Source: Hyphodiscus hymeniophilus
Taxonomy: Eukaryota; Ascomycota; Leotiomycetes; Helotiales; Hyphodiscaceae
Reading direction: 5' to 3'
Length of the DNA stretch: 64,000 nucleotides
NCBI GenBank assembly: GCA_016508695.1
Contig: VNKQ01000005.1
Span: 1,922,001 to 1,986,000 of the forward strand
The position numbers were made by a program, and so were the translations under genes. The notes beneath the pieces are model-generated. The model searched no databases and had not been told where the DNA came from. It saw nothing but the letters and a program-made list of their open reading frames with translations. Position 1 is the stretch's first letter. Each line of letters starts with the position of its first letter. Below are positions 45,336 to 56,666 of this stretch, one piece after another.

Positions 45336-45737
45336 TTAAAACCGCCCCTTTCCCCTCCGAAACAGCTCTTCTTCCTCCTCCACCCTACCCCTTTCCCTAA
45401 CCACCCGCATGATCTGCTCGTCGGTTTTGACAGGGCTCTCGCAGCCCCTCAAACCAATGAATCGTCCAATCTTCCTTCGCTTGTCCTCCAAACTTAAACC
45501 CTTCTCCCATATTACAGGACATGGATAGTGCATCGACATTTCGCTAGGAGTGCGCTGATGGTAAAAGTGCGCAAGATCATCGAGTTGAGCGCTTGTTAGG
45601 ACCCAGAAGTTGAGGAGGGTGGCTGGGAAAGATGGGTGGACTTCGCCGGATGTGATTCGCACGAGTGGTGCGAGGGGCAGTGCCATCTGAGCGATTTTGG
45701 CCTGAAGAGCGGCATTTTGGTGACGGTGGGCGAGCAT
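45336..45737 (-). CDS. Conserved fungal hypothetical protein (5' exon not placed)
   Basis: The frame from Met 45737 to the stop at 45336 gives 133 residues: LPLAPLVRITSGEVHPSFPA, LTSAQLDDLAHFYHQRTPSE, then LEDKRRKIGRFIGLRGCESP and an Arg/Glu-rich tail. From memory, close relatives occur across ascomycetes without a known function. Upstream in the same frame the sequence AETFSSFLSNLASEST also looks conserved, so the real start is probably in an earlier exon. An in-frame TAA just beyond limits the exon to within about 110 bases, and acceptors at CCAAG or GCAG (about 45795-45800) are candidates. A possible first exon is Met 46097 (MVQASYKRLLLLILEQPKAI). Convergent with orc3, 137 bp apart. Confidence 0.65.
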   Translation of the reverse strand: MLAHRHQNAALQAKIAQMALPLAPLVRITSGEVHPSFPATLLNFWVLTSAQLDDLAHFYHQRTPSEMSMHYPCPVIWEKGLSLEDKRRKIGRFIGLRGCESPVKTDEQIMRVVRERGRVEEEEELFRRGKGRF

Positions 45738-46602
45738 AGTTGTGGATTCCGAGGCTAGGTTTGAAAGGAAACTGGAGAATGTTTCTGCTTGGATTTGCGT
45801 GGGGAAGTTTGGATCGTTGGTTTGGTTTGCGATTTACTGCAATGTTTGCTGTACGAGGTGCAGTATATGAATGATTAGGATTATTCAGAGAGTGTTGGAA
45901 TGTTCGCAAGCCCAATTCATATAACGACTGAAAGAGACAATCAAGAAACAGTAGAAAGCTGCCAGCAGCGTATGGATAAATGGAAATCTAAAACAAAACT
46001 TCAATGAAAGCACGCGGAAGAGATTCAGAAGAGATTCGATGGCCTTGGGTTGCTCGAGAATGAGAAGCAAGAGCCTTTTGTAAGAAGCCTGGACCATTGT
46101 GATGGCGATTTCTTTGTGTGTACATATAGCCTTGCTCTAAATCTAGGAGGCTATGGAAGCGAGTGGAGAACTTGAAAGAAACTCTATTTCTAGAACTTCG
46201 AAGGCCTTGTTAAATGACAACGCCAGACAAGGTCTCTCGACTTTGTTTTCTAGAATCTTGTAACGAAACACAATCGAGGACAAAGGAGTAGGAAATGGTA
46301 CACATTACTCACTCGACTTGCATGTGTACCAGTTCAGCGGTGAATCAGAATGAAAAGACAATGCCTAGGACACCATGGAATCACGAACTGGGGTTGAATT
46401 GCAAGCTCTGCCTTTGAGTTTGCCAGTAATACATCTCAGAGGATATCCCCATGCACCAGAACGCCAAATGTGTCCCTTCCTCTCAAATGCAGTAATATGT
46501 ACGCAGGTGGGCCCTGTCCGTTTCTTCAAGCTGTTCTGCCTCGCACCTTTCACCAATGAAATGGTGGTGAACACAAGGTATGCCCAACGTCAGGCACTGC
46601 GA

Positions 46603-47294
46603 TCACGCCTTTTTCTCGAGCTCTTTCAAAAATTCCCCTTGTATCGACTCGCGCCGTTTGTCCCACCACGCTTTCTCTGACTCAGTCTGTGCTTGGATCT
46701 CGTCGAGGCGCTTTCGCAGGACTGTATTGGCAGCGATCTCGTTGGCGGACTGGAAGATAGTTTGGCCCCAGTTTGGCGTTAACGCATTTGCCTGCAAGTT
46801 GTCAGAATTCGGCAAGCATGCAAATTCAGCAGCCCTACCTCCATAACGACATCTCTAAGCTCCTCCTCCATTTCCTTCTCTGCTCTCTGAAACCGTTGCC
46901 ATAAATCGTCGCCTACGGAGCCGCGTTGTAAGAGAACACTACAAGCGTTCTTGGCACTCCTGACTTGTATTATCCTGTGAATATCTTCTACAGCTCGTCT
47001 TAAAAGTGCAGCTCTCACAACGCTCTCTGGAACCACAGGCGCCTTCTCCTTCCCTTCTTCAGGCGCTAGGTAGCTCAAAGAATGGTATATGTTTCGCTGG
47101 AGGTGAGGAGGAAACCATGGCGCAAGAGTTGCGGAGGCAGCTACAAGATGTCAACATAACTTTGCTATTCAGTTCTTAGATCTCTCACCAGCTTTCCGCT
47201 TTCGATACAGGGAAGAAAATGTGATCAGGGAGCCCAAGAGAACCCCAATGTAGGAAAATGGGAGTATCAGTCCCTTCCAATCAATTTCCACCAT
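46603..47294 (-). CDS. sec66: SEC66 / SEC71 translocation subunit
   Basis: Non-essential subunit of the Sec62/63 complex for post-translational import into the ER. Exons in coding order: 47294-47189, 47140-46839, 46791-46603; 198 residues. MVEIDWKGLILPFSYIGVLL gives a short lumenal end and one membrane segment (about 9-29), followed by SSLYRKRKA. The cytosolic domain has APWFPPHLQRNIYHSLSYLA, PESVVRAALLRRAVEDIHRI, VRSAKNACSVLLQRGSVGDD and NALTPNWGQTIFQSANEIAA, matching the Sec66 family. The end is charged (EFLKELEKKA). Head-to-head with NPL4, 396 bp between start codons; both work at the ER membrane. Confidence 0.93.
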
Positions 47295-47690
47295 TTTGAG
47301 AGACGTTTCTCTGATAAAGGGCGAATACGGTCAGAGGGTGAATCTGGATACAGTATAATTGCAGGGTAGTGATGTGTTGTGAATGTGTGACCGAAATCTG
47401 GTCTTATCCGTGTCTTTATTAAGGCCAACTTGCGCTTCCAGTCCAAATTGTCGACCCCCTGTCCGGAACGGATATACCTTTTGGCGATCAGGCGGCTGAG
47501 AACGTACGCCATTCGATCACACCCGCCACAGCTTTCCAAGCTCGAGCTTGAGTTTCGACTCTCTTCCATGCCTTCACCTTCTACAATACAACAAAAAACT
47601 CTGAAGTACTTGGTGCTTGTAGCTCAAGAAGCATATCGCCCCATCATTTTCTCTCCAGATAACCAGAATCCCAGAAGCTAGACAGCCATC

Positions 47691-49774
47691 ATGCTTCTCA
47701 GATTTAGAGGTCCCGATGGGACTCATCGGGTCGAAGTCGAAGCGGGTTCCACATTTCGAGACCTTGCTAAACAGGTAGACATATATGATGGAATACGGTT
47801 ATAAAGTTTCCTGCTGACTCTTCACAGTTAACGAGAGTCCTACCTGATACCGTCGACTGGAACACATTAATGATTTCCAACCAGCAGACAAGTAATGCTA
47901 ATAGGAAACTTATTACGGAAATCTACGAGTACGACATTTCGAATTTGCAAGGTTTACAGTAAGATGGAATGTTCCTAGATTAACAGGTTCTGTCTAACAT
48001 ATCATCCACTGTTTAGCAATGGGGCAATGATCTACCTGACCTACAAGTATAAAGGAGAATTGGATAATGGCCACTCAAATGGTGTCTCGATTCCTATTCA
48101 CCCTTTGTCCTCGACAAACCGTCTCAACGGAAAAGCGATACTCCCCACAGAAGACCTACCCATCCAGCCTCGTTCGGTAACCTCACCATCAGAGAAGATC
48201 AAAAACCCGTGGGAGGTGGTCAGACAATCTGCGCTTGACGACAGACTAGATAGGCTGGATGGCAAGATACCGAGGAAGAAGGATCAGACCATGTGCCGAC
48301 ATGGCGACAAAGGAATGTGTGATCACTGCATGCCACTAGAACCATTTAATGCCTCATACCTGGAAGAGAAGAAGATTAAGAACCTCTCGTTCCACTCCTA
48401 TCTCCGCAAAATCAACTCCGCAACGAACAAGCCTGAACTCGGAAGCTCCTTTATGCCACCTCTCACCGAACCATACTACCGCGTCAAGAGAGATTGTCCC
48501 TCGGGACATCCGCAGTGGCCAGAGGGTATCTGCACAAAATGCCAACCTAGCGCCATCACCCTGCAGCCACAACCATTTCGCATGGTCGATCACGTCGAGT
48601 TCGCCGATTCAAACATTGTTAACGAGTTCATCAACTTTTGGCGGAGATCTGGTGCACAACGGTTAGGATACATGTATGGAAGATATGTCGAATATACCGA
48701 GGTACCTCTGGGTGTGAAAGCAGTGGTTGAAGCTATCTATGAACCACCACAGATTGATGAGATCGATGGTGTGACGCTGAATGAATGGGAAAACGAAAAG
48801 GCAATTGATGACCTAGCGAGATTATGCGGCCTGGAGAAGGTGGGGGTGATCTGGACTGATTTGCTTGACGCTGGCGCAAATGACGGAACAGTTGTCTGCA
48901 AAAGACATATTGATTCATACTACCTCTCATCTCTCGAAATCACATTCGCGGCACGACTCCAGGCTCAGCACCCAAAGCCGACAAAATGGAGTGATACTGG
49001 TCGCTTCGGCTCTAACTTCGTTACCTGTGTCATATCTGGAGACGAGACGGGTCAGATTACAATCTCTGCATACCAAGTATCGAACTCGGCCGTGGAGATG
49101 GTTAGGGCAGACATCGTGGAGCCATCAGCCGATCCTGGAGTCATGATTGTCCGCAACGAGGATGAAGATGATGGATCCGTTAGCCGCACACGATATATTC
49201 CAGAGGTCTTCTACCGAAAGATTAATGAGTATGGTGCAAGTGTGCAGCAAAACGCCAAACCATCTTTCCCAGTCGAATATCTCCTCGTCACCTTGACTCA
49301 TGGTTTCCCAAGTGATCCAAAGCCAACCTTCATCGCTAAAACCGACCCTTTCCCTGTTGAGAACCGAGCTGTCATTGGCCAAGACCAAGAAATTGGCCAG
49401 GTCACCAAATCCCTCGGGCTCGACAAGAATTTCGAATTCAGAGGAAATGGTCTCGGCATTCTAGCTGTCTCTGATTTCCATCTTCTCTGCTTCCTCCATG
49501 GCCACGGCTTCATGTCCAAGGTAACTGCTTTGTTTTCGATTTCCTTTCAAGATTTGATACTGACTTGCGGTAGGAGGAAGAAGCCCTTCTTTGCCGCGTA
49601 GCCACTCAGCACGATCTGGCCGAAAGCTACCAGCTGACATCTACAAACGGATGGTTGACATTGATCACAATCTTACAATCGACTGGTGAGCGACCCCCCA
49701 AACGGCGTTCTCCTGACTCCGACGCCTTCGAGGAGCGCCTTGCTAAGAGAGTCGGTGGGGTAAGGCTAGAATAA
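47691..49774 (+). CDS. npl4: Nuclear protein localisation protein 4 (NPL4)
   Basis: Cofactor that, with Ufd1, directs Cdc48/p97 to ubiquitinated proteins in ER-associated degradation. Exons 47691-47774, 47828-47958, 48017-49520 and 49574-49774; 639 residues. N-terminal ubiquitin-like domain MLLRFRGPDGTHRVEVEAGS to about residue 80. Zinc finger with MCRHGDKGMCDHCMPLEPF and the second pair CPSGHPQWPEGICTKCQP. MPN-like NPL4 domain: FRMVDHVEFADSNIVNEFIN, GAQRLGYMYGRYVEYTEVPL and VGVIWTDLLDAGANDGTVVC. The C-terminal part FEFRGNGLGILAVSDFHLLC leads across the last splice to EEEALLCRVATQHDLAESYQ. The tail is basic (RPPKRRSPDSDAFEERLAKR). The zinc-finger cysteines and histidines are intact. Confidence 0.96.
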
Positions 49775-50242
49775 GGTAGTTCTTTAGATCTAGCTTATTC
49801 CTTAATTATAGGATCGCTTCCATGATGTGGTAGGGGCATCATGATGTTTATGTTGGGACCGCCGGGATGGCAATTAGATATGGGCAGCTGTGGAAATCAA
49901 ACACCCAAACAGGGAATGACGTTAGGGGGCTATATGGAGGTACAATACCGGCGGGATGTTGCATTCATGGCGCAGAAAACGGCAGGCCTACATTGGCGAT
50001 GCATTGTGGGCGCTATAAGGATGAAAGATCAAAAGAGGGATCTCATGATAGATGAATGGATGTATTCGGAATCACCCTTCTCGCTCTATTTGCAAGCACC
50101 AGTGAAACTCATCCACAAGCAGAGAAGCACTTTTCATTTCGCTCCCATCCAGGTGATCTATTAAATAATCTCCTCGTAATTCCATATCTCGTCAATCTAA
50201 GACGCCAGATATTAAACAATGGCAGCAAACTGTGCAGCTTTA
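49775..50242. other. Short intergenic region between convergent genes
   Basis: 0.47 kb between the stops of npl4 (+) and the carbamoyl-phosphate synthase gene (-). Nothing recognisable is seen. Confidence 0.5.
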
Positions 50243-53200
50243 CTACAATGGCTTTCCGCCAATGAAATCAGACCATTTGCGGACTTCACCAGGGATACCT
50301 TCTTTTCGAGGGAGCTTGGCGTTCATGCATTTAGCGAAGAGCTCAGCAGTCTGGAGAAGAGTTAATTAGCATATGTGAGCACACATGGTTGAGGAGGAGA
50401 GTACCTTAGGTTCCATGAAGAGGGGTACACCGAAATCCACAGCATTTCGACGCATAACGTAGTCGACATCAAGGACGGTCTTTCCTCGGGCTTGAGCCAA
50501 GTTGAAAACGCCACGGATATCATACTTCTGGAAGACTTCTCTTAAAGCACGCTTGTCCTCGGTAGGGAATTCGATAACCTCAACGGAGACGTCATTCTTA
50601 GCAGTGGATTCGAGGAAAGTCTTGACTTCCTGCTCGGCAGCATACAGCTTGTAGCCTAGAGGAGAGAGGTAATCAACGATCGCTGCGAGAACAGGCTTGG
50701 TGATGTCACCACCGAACAAGAGGCCTTCTCCCGGTTCTGGCATGCGGAAGTTCATGGTAGCTTGCAGAGACGCCCAGTATGCTTCAACCAGATCCTTTCC
50801 GAAACAAGCGATTTCACCGGTGCTGGCCATTTCGACACCCAAGAAGGGGTCGGCTCCGGCAAGACGCGTCCAGCTAAACTGGGGAACTTTGGTGGCGAGG
50901 TAGTCACGCTTGACGGCCATGAGATCCGTGGGTGCAGGAACATCACGACCCACAAGGGCTTTTGTGGCTACATCGATGAAATTGAGACCTAACACTTTCG
51001 ACACAAACGGAAACGAGCGAGAGGCACGCAAGTTACACTAATCAGCGAATTAGCACTGCAAAAAGTTGCAAGTTGTAAGGCTTAGAGCTTGAGCCCGGTC
51101 GCAGGACCATGTATTGCGGGCTCCCGAGACGGTTCCATAGCTCTAAGGCCCCTACATGGATAATAGCAATCAAGACAAACTTACCTCAATGACTTTGAGT
51201 TGGGGGAGACCTCCATTGGGATCTTCAGCCTTGATGATCTGCATATTGAAAGGTCCAGTGATTTTCCAGGCTTTAGCGACCTTGACAGCAATTTCCTTGA
51301 CACGGTCCATAGTGTTTTGATCAAGAGAGGCAGGGGGAAGAACAAGTGTAGCATCGCCGGAGTGGACACCAGCCTGCTCAACGTGCTCGGAAACAGCATG
51401 GATAATGAGCTCGCCATCGGATCCAACAGCATCGACGTCGATTTCTTGTGCACCTTCAATAAACTTCGTAATGACGACAGGATGATCAGGTGAGACGTTG
51501 CTAGCAGCCTCGAGTTTGTCTTTTAACTCATCTTTGCTGCGGATTACGGTCATAGCGGCACCAGAAAGTACATACGATGGGCGAACTTGAAATAGTTAAT
51601 GCAATTCAACAGCATAAGGTATGGGAACTCTGTACCTAGAACAGGATAATTAACCTCCTCAGCGAAAGACTCAGCATCAGCGACTGAAGTGAGCTCCTTC
51701 CAGGCTGGCTGATCAACTCCGATGCTATCAAGAATTTCCGAGAACTTCTGTCTGTCCTCGGCTTTGTCGATATCTTGGGGATTCGTTCCCAGGATCTTTG
51801 CTATTAGATTATTAGCATGCGTGTATGCTAAAAGTTAAGAGGAAGATCTGTGGTTTGGGAGCATGTATTAAGAGCAGGAATTCCTAGCTGCATGCTCTAA
51901 GAGCTCGGATGCTGAACTCGGGGTCCCCCAAGCAAGGGAACGACACATTGGTATAGGAATACTACGTACCACCACCACTCTCTTGAAGACGAAGAGCAAT
52001 ATTTTGGGGTAGTTGACCACCAACAGACACAACGACACCGCGAGCCTGTTCAAGTTCATAAATATCGAGCACTCTGGTTACTTTATTAGTATGCATTTAC
52101 CCAAAAGTTTGAAAGAAATTCCAAATTTGGAACCTGTCTTAAGGCAGTCAAGTATGAGGGTAACCTTACCGTTCGTAGCTCAACTCCTCAAAATAGAGTT
52201 TATCAGCGGTATCGAAATCTGTGAAGGTCAGTCTAGACGTTTTTCCAGAACCGGAAATCACTTACCAGTTGAATACGTCTCCGGATTATAATTGATCATA
52301 ACAGTCTTCTTGCCCATCTCCTTCAGAGCAAGTGTTGCGCTTACGGCGCACCAGTCAAACTCAACGGAAGACCCAATACGATAGACGCCAGATCCGAGGA
52401 TGATAGCTGTGAAATCGTTAGCAGGTACATGCGTGAGAGTCCGGCAGAGGCTCGGAAATTTGGGAGCCGCTTGTCTCAAGAGCTTGGAGTCCAACTCTGG
52501 AGGATATGAAAGGCCAATACATACTCCCATGATCATCGAACGTGACATCGTTGGTAGTCGCATTGTAAGTCGTGTAGAGGTAATTCGTGCTTGCAGGAAA
52601 CTCAGCAGCAAGGGTGTCAATTCTCTTGACGAAAGGAGTGATACCGAAGCCTTTTCGGCGGGCTCTGACTTCATCCTCGGTACTTCCAACAGCTTTCGCA
52701 ATCTGACGATCCGAAAATCCGAGCTTCTTGGCCTTCATTACAAGCTCTTTCTTCAGTCCAAAGAGGCTTCCAATGTCCTCCAGCTCATGAGTGCAATCAA
52801 CGATGTTCTGGAGCTTGTACAAGAACCATTTGTCGATTTTGGAGAGTTCATGAATACGGTCGACAGTGTAGCCTTCGTGGAGCATAGCTTGGCCAACTGC
52901 AAGCCATCGACGGTCAGTGGGATTTGCGAGTTCGTAGTCAAGGTCATCAAATTTGTCTCCTTGGAAACCAATGAATCGAGGATCAACTTGGCGAATAGCT
53001 TTTTGAATCGATTCTTCAAAAGTTCGACCAATGGCCATGACTTCTCCAACAGATTTCATTGCGCTGCCGATGTCACGCTTCACGTGCTGGAACTTGGCCA
53101 GATCCCAACGGGGGATCTTAGTAACGACGTAGTCAAGAGATGGCTCGAAGTTGGCAGTGGTGGTTTTCGTAACAGCATTTGGTAGCTCTGGGAGAGTGTG

Positions 53201-54561
53201 GCCAAGTCCGATTTTCGCAGCAGTATATGCAAGAGGGTATCCAGTAGCTTTAGAAGCTAGAGCAGAAGAGCGGGATAGACGTGCGTTGACTTCGATAACT
53301 CGGTAGTCAAGTCCGTCTGGCTGCAAAGCGTATTGCACATTACACTCACCTACCACACCCAAATGACGGACGATTTTAATGGCAGCTGAACGAAGCATGT
53401 GGTACTCCTCGTCACTCAGAGTTTGACTTGGTGCCACAACAATGGAGTCACCAGTGTGGATACCAAGGGGATCGAAGTTTTCCATGTTGCAGACAGTAAT
53501 GCAATTGTTGCTGGCATCTCTGACCACTTCATACTCGACTTCCTTCCAGCCCTTGAGAGATTTTTCAACCAGGATTTGGGGAGACAAGGTGAGAGAGCGG
53601 GCGGACAGATTTCGGAGCTCTTCCTCATTGGTAGCAAACCCAGAACCAAGACCTCCCAGAGCATAGGCAGCACGAACGATAATTGGATATCCGATTCCCT
53701 TTGCGGCCTCCAAAGCTTCGTCTACGGTGCCGACAGCAATAGATTGAGCTATTGGGATGTCGATCTCGCCAAGAGCCTTTGCAAAAAGATCTCTGTCTTC
53801 ACTAGTTTCCAAAGTCTTGATGCTCGTACCCAAGACCTTGACTCCGTAGCGTTCGAAAATTCCCATACGTTCCATTTGTACACCTAGATTGAGCGCGGTC
53901 TGGCCACCAAATGTAAGGAATATCCCATCTGGTCTCTCGCGCTCGATAACATATGTAACGTATTCGGGGGTAACTGGGAGGTAGTAGACTTCGTCTGAGA
54001 GGACATGGGAGGTTTGTATAGTAGCGATGTTTGGATTGATTAACACAGATGAAACGCCTGCTTCTTTTAAAGCTTTCAAAGCTTGAGATCCTGTGTAAAA
54101 GGGAGGTTAGCATTATGTGCATAAAGCAAATTCGGGGCGTTTAAAAGTTGCACAATTCCCGAAACTTTGTAGCCCAGTATCTCCCAGTGAGTCACCCGTG
54201 AAAATAATAAACTGTGCCTACCAGAATAATCGAACTCTCCAGCTTGTCCAATGCTCAGTCCACCGCTGCCGATTACCAGGACTTTTTTGACGTCGACAGG
54301 ATTGGCCGCTCCCTTTACAACGCCGCTTTCCAAGTATGCTTTTGCACTTGGTGCTGTCTGCGTCTGATCCCTGCGCATGGAGGAGCTCGAGAACAGCCGT
54401 GTGTAGCGGGCATTCTTGCCGGATGATACCTGGCTCTTAGCATAGACGTAGCTTGCAGAGACTCGAGCGTCGGTGAATGCTCTGACATGAGTGGAAGCTG
54501 GCGATCGAAGCTGGCGAAGGAGCGGGCTTGACCGAGCTGCCAAGCGGCTGGAGAGTGCCAT
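50243..54561 (-). CDS. cpa2: Arginine-specific carbamoyl-phosphate synthase, large chain (mitochondrial)
   Basis: Makes carbamoyl phosphate from bicarbonate, ammonia and two ATP for arginine synthesis. Exons in coding order: 54561-54222, 54090-52525, 52406-52266, 52218-52170, 52073-51970, 51800-51636, 51585-51185, 51037-50405, 50350-50243; 1168 residues, as in fungal CPA2/arg-3. The N-terminus MALSSRLAARSSPLLRQLRS is a mitochondrial presequence. First synthetase half: KVLVIGSGGLSIGQAGEFDY, TFGGQTALNLGVQM, RAAYALGGLGSGFATNEEEL, VIEVNARLSRSSALASKATG. Second half: IILGSGVYRIGSSVEFDWCA, VSVGGQLPQNIALRLQESGG, VRPSYVLSGAAMTVIRSKDE, CNLRASRSFPFVSKVLGLNF. A C-terminal MGS-like domain ends WSDFIGGKPL. 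There is no fused glutaminase or ATCase, which separates it from the pyrimidine-pathway enzyme. Confidence 0.95.
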
Positions 54562-54999
54562 TATGCAGCTCGTTGACCTCAATTGGATGTGCCGACGTTC
54601 GATCGCACTCCAGGTATAGTTTCAGGGTTTTCGGAAGGGTTTTGTGGTTGTGAGTCAGTGTTGGGAAAAATCAATCTCCCTCTGCCAAAGTATTTCTTGA
54701 CAGTAACGGTGAGGTAAGACCGAGCTTCTGATAGCAGAATGGGGGATTAGGAAAATAGAAGAATAAGGCCTTATTCTTGCAATTTCGAAGGCTCAAAATC
54801 TCGCAGCATTGTCAATGTGAGAGAATACAGATGGATTAAGGTATCAAGTCGAGTGTGAGAAGGGTCTACTACAGAATTACATCGTTTGGTTGCACATCAA
54901 AAACTAGCGGGGAGTTTTTGAAGTGGGTCCCGCAGAAAAGATTCAGTTGGCGCACCTGGACTGAGGACTTTCATCGGCTCGCCATCGGACCCAGAGTAA
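54562..54999. promoter_or_regulatory. Upstream region of the carbamoyl-phosphate synthase gene
   Basis: About 440 bases between the cpa2 start and the inverted repeat at 55000. It must hold the cpa2 promoter on the minus strand. No uORF-like arginine attenuator peptide is evident by eye; in Neurospora that element belongs to the small-subunit gene. Confidence 0.4.
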
Positions 55000-55053
55000 C
55001 GGTGGGCAGAGCTCGGGGCTAATTGTTTGGTTTGATAAGAAATGCCTGAACTT
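55000..55053 (+). repeat. Left terminal inverted repeat
   Basis: 54-bp arm, inverted copy of 56472-56525. The outer 25 bases are identical to the partner; the inner 29 bases match at 21 positions without gaps. Confidence 0.9.
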
Positions 55054-55366
55054 TAATTCGTTGCTCGCTCTTCCGGAAGTAAACAACAATTCGCTGAAAA
55101 TCTACGGAAGAAAGAGGAAGAACGATAGCACAAAAGTCACAACTACCAAGCGAAGAGAAGAAGTAATCGATACACTTGGAACAACATCGAATACCATTTC
55201 ACCAGTACCGTTAATAATGTCCACAACGCCAACTTCTCCCATGCGCCCCTCCTCTCCCATGACCTTCTCCCCCTCCTCCTTCTGCTCCTTCATCGCACAT
55301 TCCTGGATCAAAACATCCTTTTTATTCACAAGATCCGATTATTTCTTCCGAGCGGCGGTGATCCGG

Positions 55367-56251
55367 TTACTGGCAAGGTAAATCGAGTGCAACCACAAAG
55401 GGCTTGTTATGTGGCTGCAATCCTGTTCTAGTATTCATCATGATAGCCGCGTTTATCATAAGGGTTTGCTGTCTTGGTTGGATCGACCATTTGCAGGTAT
55501 ATGGATACTCGTTGATCTCTTCAGTCTCCAAAGTTGTAGCTCTTTCTGGATTCTTTACACTACCATCCAAATTCCAAGTGACTAAATTCGCTCCATGACC
55601 GTCATGGGTATGGCCGAAACAATGCATAAGTGGTCTGGCGCGGCTTACTGCTCGTAAAAGATTACGACAGCCACGTTTATTGTCGAGAATCGAGTAAGGA
55701 GGACCATGGGTCATTATTATATCGATGCCGGTAGTGGGAATAGGGTTCGTTCCAATCGAAGTTGTGCTTGGTAGAACTTGATTAGCGTAATTGTATCGAT
55801 CTTCGAAATGTTGATATTGAAAGGCCCAGTTCGAAGTTTTATCTCCAGGTGTAAATGGTGATGCATAGACCGTAAATCTAGCACCATTGCTGAGCTTGAA
55901 TGTATGAATTCCTTCTTCGAGATAAGTCACGCCGGATTCTTTTGCCAGTTGTCCCGTTACTATCTCGATAGCGTCTTTGTAGTATTCTGTATACTCTTCC
56001 GCAGGAATGTTCTCTACTCGAGAAGTCGGATCGAGTGTTACGTCGTGATTACCAGCGATAACGAGTTTCAACTCGGCCTGGATAGTGCCTATCATCTTTA
56101 TACTTTGTTTCAAAGCGCCTAGCCCACCAAAATTTGTCAAGTCTCCCGTGTGAATAAGAACGTCGACCTCAGGCATAGTCGCTCCATTAAGTGAGTATTC
56201 GTGTGTATCGGAGATTACCATCACACGCGTGGAAACCGTTCTCGAAGCCAT
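55367..56251 (-). CDS. Calcineurin-like metallophosphoesterase (MPPED-type)
   Basis: Single exon, 294 residues, from Met 56251 (MASRTVSTRVMVISDTHEYS). All five metal-binding motifs of the family are present: D-x-H in MVISDTHEYS, GD in VLIHTGDLTNFGG, GNHD in LVIAGNHDVTL, H in MTHGPPYSILD and GHTHDGHG. It resembles the MPPED1/2-like fungal phosphoesterases, whose substrates are mostly unknown. There is no signal peptide, so it is probably cytosolic. The gene lies wholly within the 55000-56525 inverted-repeat segment, with its promoter side facing the right repeat. No introns are seen, unlike most neighbours. Confidence 0.9.
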   Translation of the reverse strand: MASRTVSTRVMVISDTHEYSLNGATMPEVDVLIHTGDLTNFGGLGALKQSIKMIGTIQAELKLVIAGNHDVTLDPTSRVENIPAEEYTEYYKDAIEIVTGQLAKESGVTYLEEGIHTFKLSNGARFTVYASPFTPGDKTSNWAFQYQHFEDRYNYANQVLPSTTSIGTNPIPTTGIDIIMTHGPPYSILDNKRGCRNLLRAVSRARPLMHCFGHTHDGHGANLVTWNLDGSVKNPERATTLETEEINEYPYTCKWSIQPRQQTLMINAAIMMNTRTGLQPHNKPFVVALDLPCQ

Positions 56252-56389
56252 GGTCTGAAGAAATCGTGTAAGTTCTTTTTTAACTTGGAAAGAAACTTGA
56301 ATTCAGGATGCTTTGAGACAGCCGTAAAAACATATATTCACTACTAGTCGAAATCGAAATCTGCTAGTATGACTGATGGGAACCAGTAC

Positions 56390-56435
56390 GTGGGCACCTG
56401 GTGCCGAAACAATTTTTTGGGCATCAGGTGCCTAC
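56390..56435. repeat. Imperfect hairpin GTGGGCACCTGGTGCC
   Basis: Arms 56390-56405 and 56420-56435 pair at 14 of 16 positions around a 14-base spacer containing a T-run. The left arm itself contains the palindrome GGCACCTGGTGCC. It lies upstream of the metallophosphoesterase start, inside the inverted-repeat segment. Confidence 0.8.
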
Positions 56436-56471
56436 GGCTTAATTAGGTCATAGCAATCATATCTCTATCAG

Positions 56472-56525
56472 AAATTCAGGCACCTCCTATCAGACAAAGA
56501 AATTAGCCCCGAGCTCTGCCCACCG
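56472..56525 (-). repeat. Right terminal inverted repeat
   Basis: 54-bp arm, inverted copy of 55000-55053. It lies 142 bases downstream of the PheRS alpha stop on the other side. Confidence 0.9.
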
Positions 56526-56666
56526 CTTCCCCAGGAAAACAGATCAAATCCACATTTTGTCATTAGACTATGACGACGGTTTCAGGGATAAGGAAGAGCA
56601 CGTGAGGAATGTTGGGGATGTTAAGCTTCATGGGAGTGAAAGATTCTTTTGGGTTGATATCGCTAT

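Larger units (their letters stand above)
55000..56525. mobile_element. 1.53 kb segment with 54-bp terminal inverted repeats enclosing a metallophosphoesterase gene
   Basis: The left end (55000-55053) and the right end (56472-56525) are inverted copies. The outer 25 bases, starting CGGTGGGCAGAGCTCGGGGC, are identical; over 54 bases 46 match, and most differences are C/T or A/G transitions. This is the structure of a DNA-transposon-like unit, yet the only open frame of note inside is an intact metallophosphoesterase. No target-site duplication is visible (flanks GAGTAA and CTTCCC), so origin as a transposon, a gene-capturing element or a plain inverted duplication cannot be settled here. It separates cpa2 from the PheRS gene. 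Confidence 0.6.

Noticed and set aside
55061..55381. 106-codon plus-strand frame inside the inverted-repeat segment
   Set aside because: Low-complexity Ser/Pro/Thr text overlapping the metallophosphoesterase 3' end; no homology recognised, so not called as a transposase.
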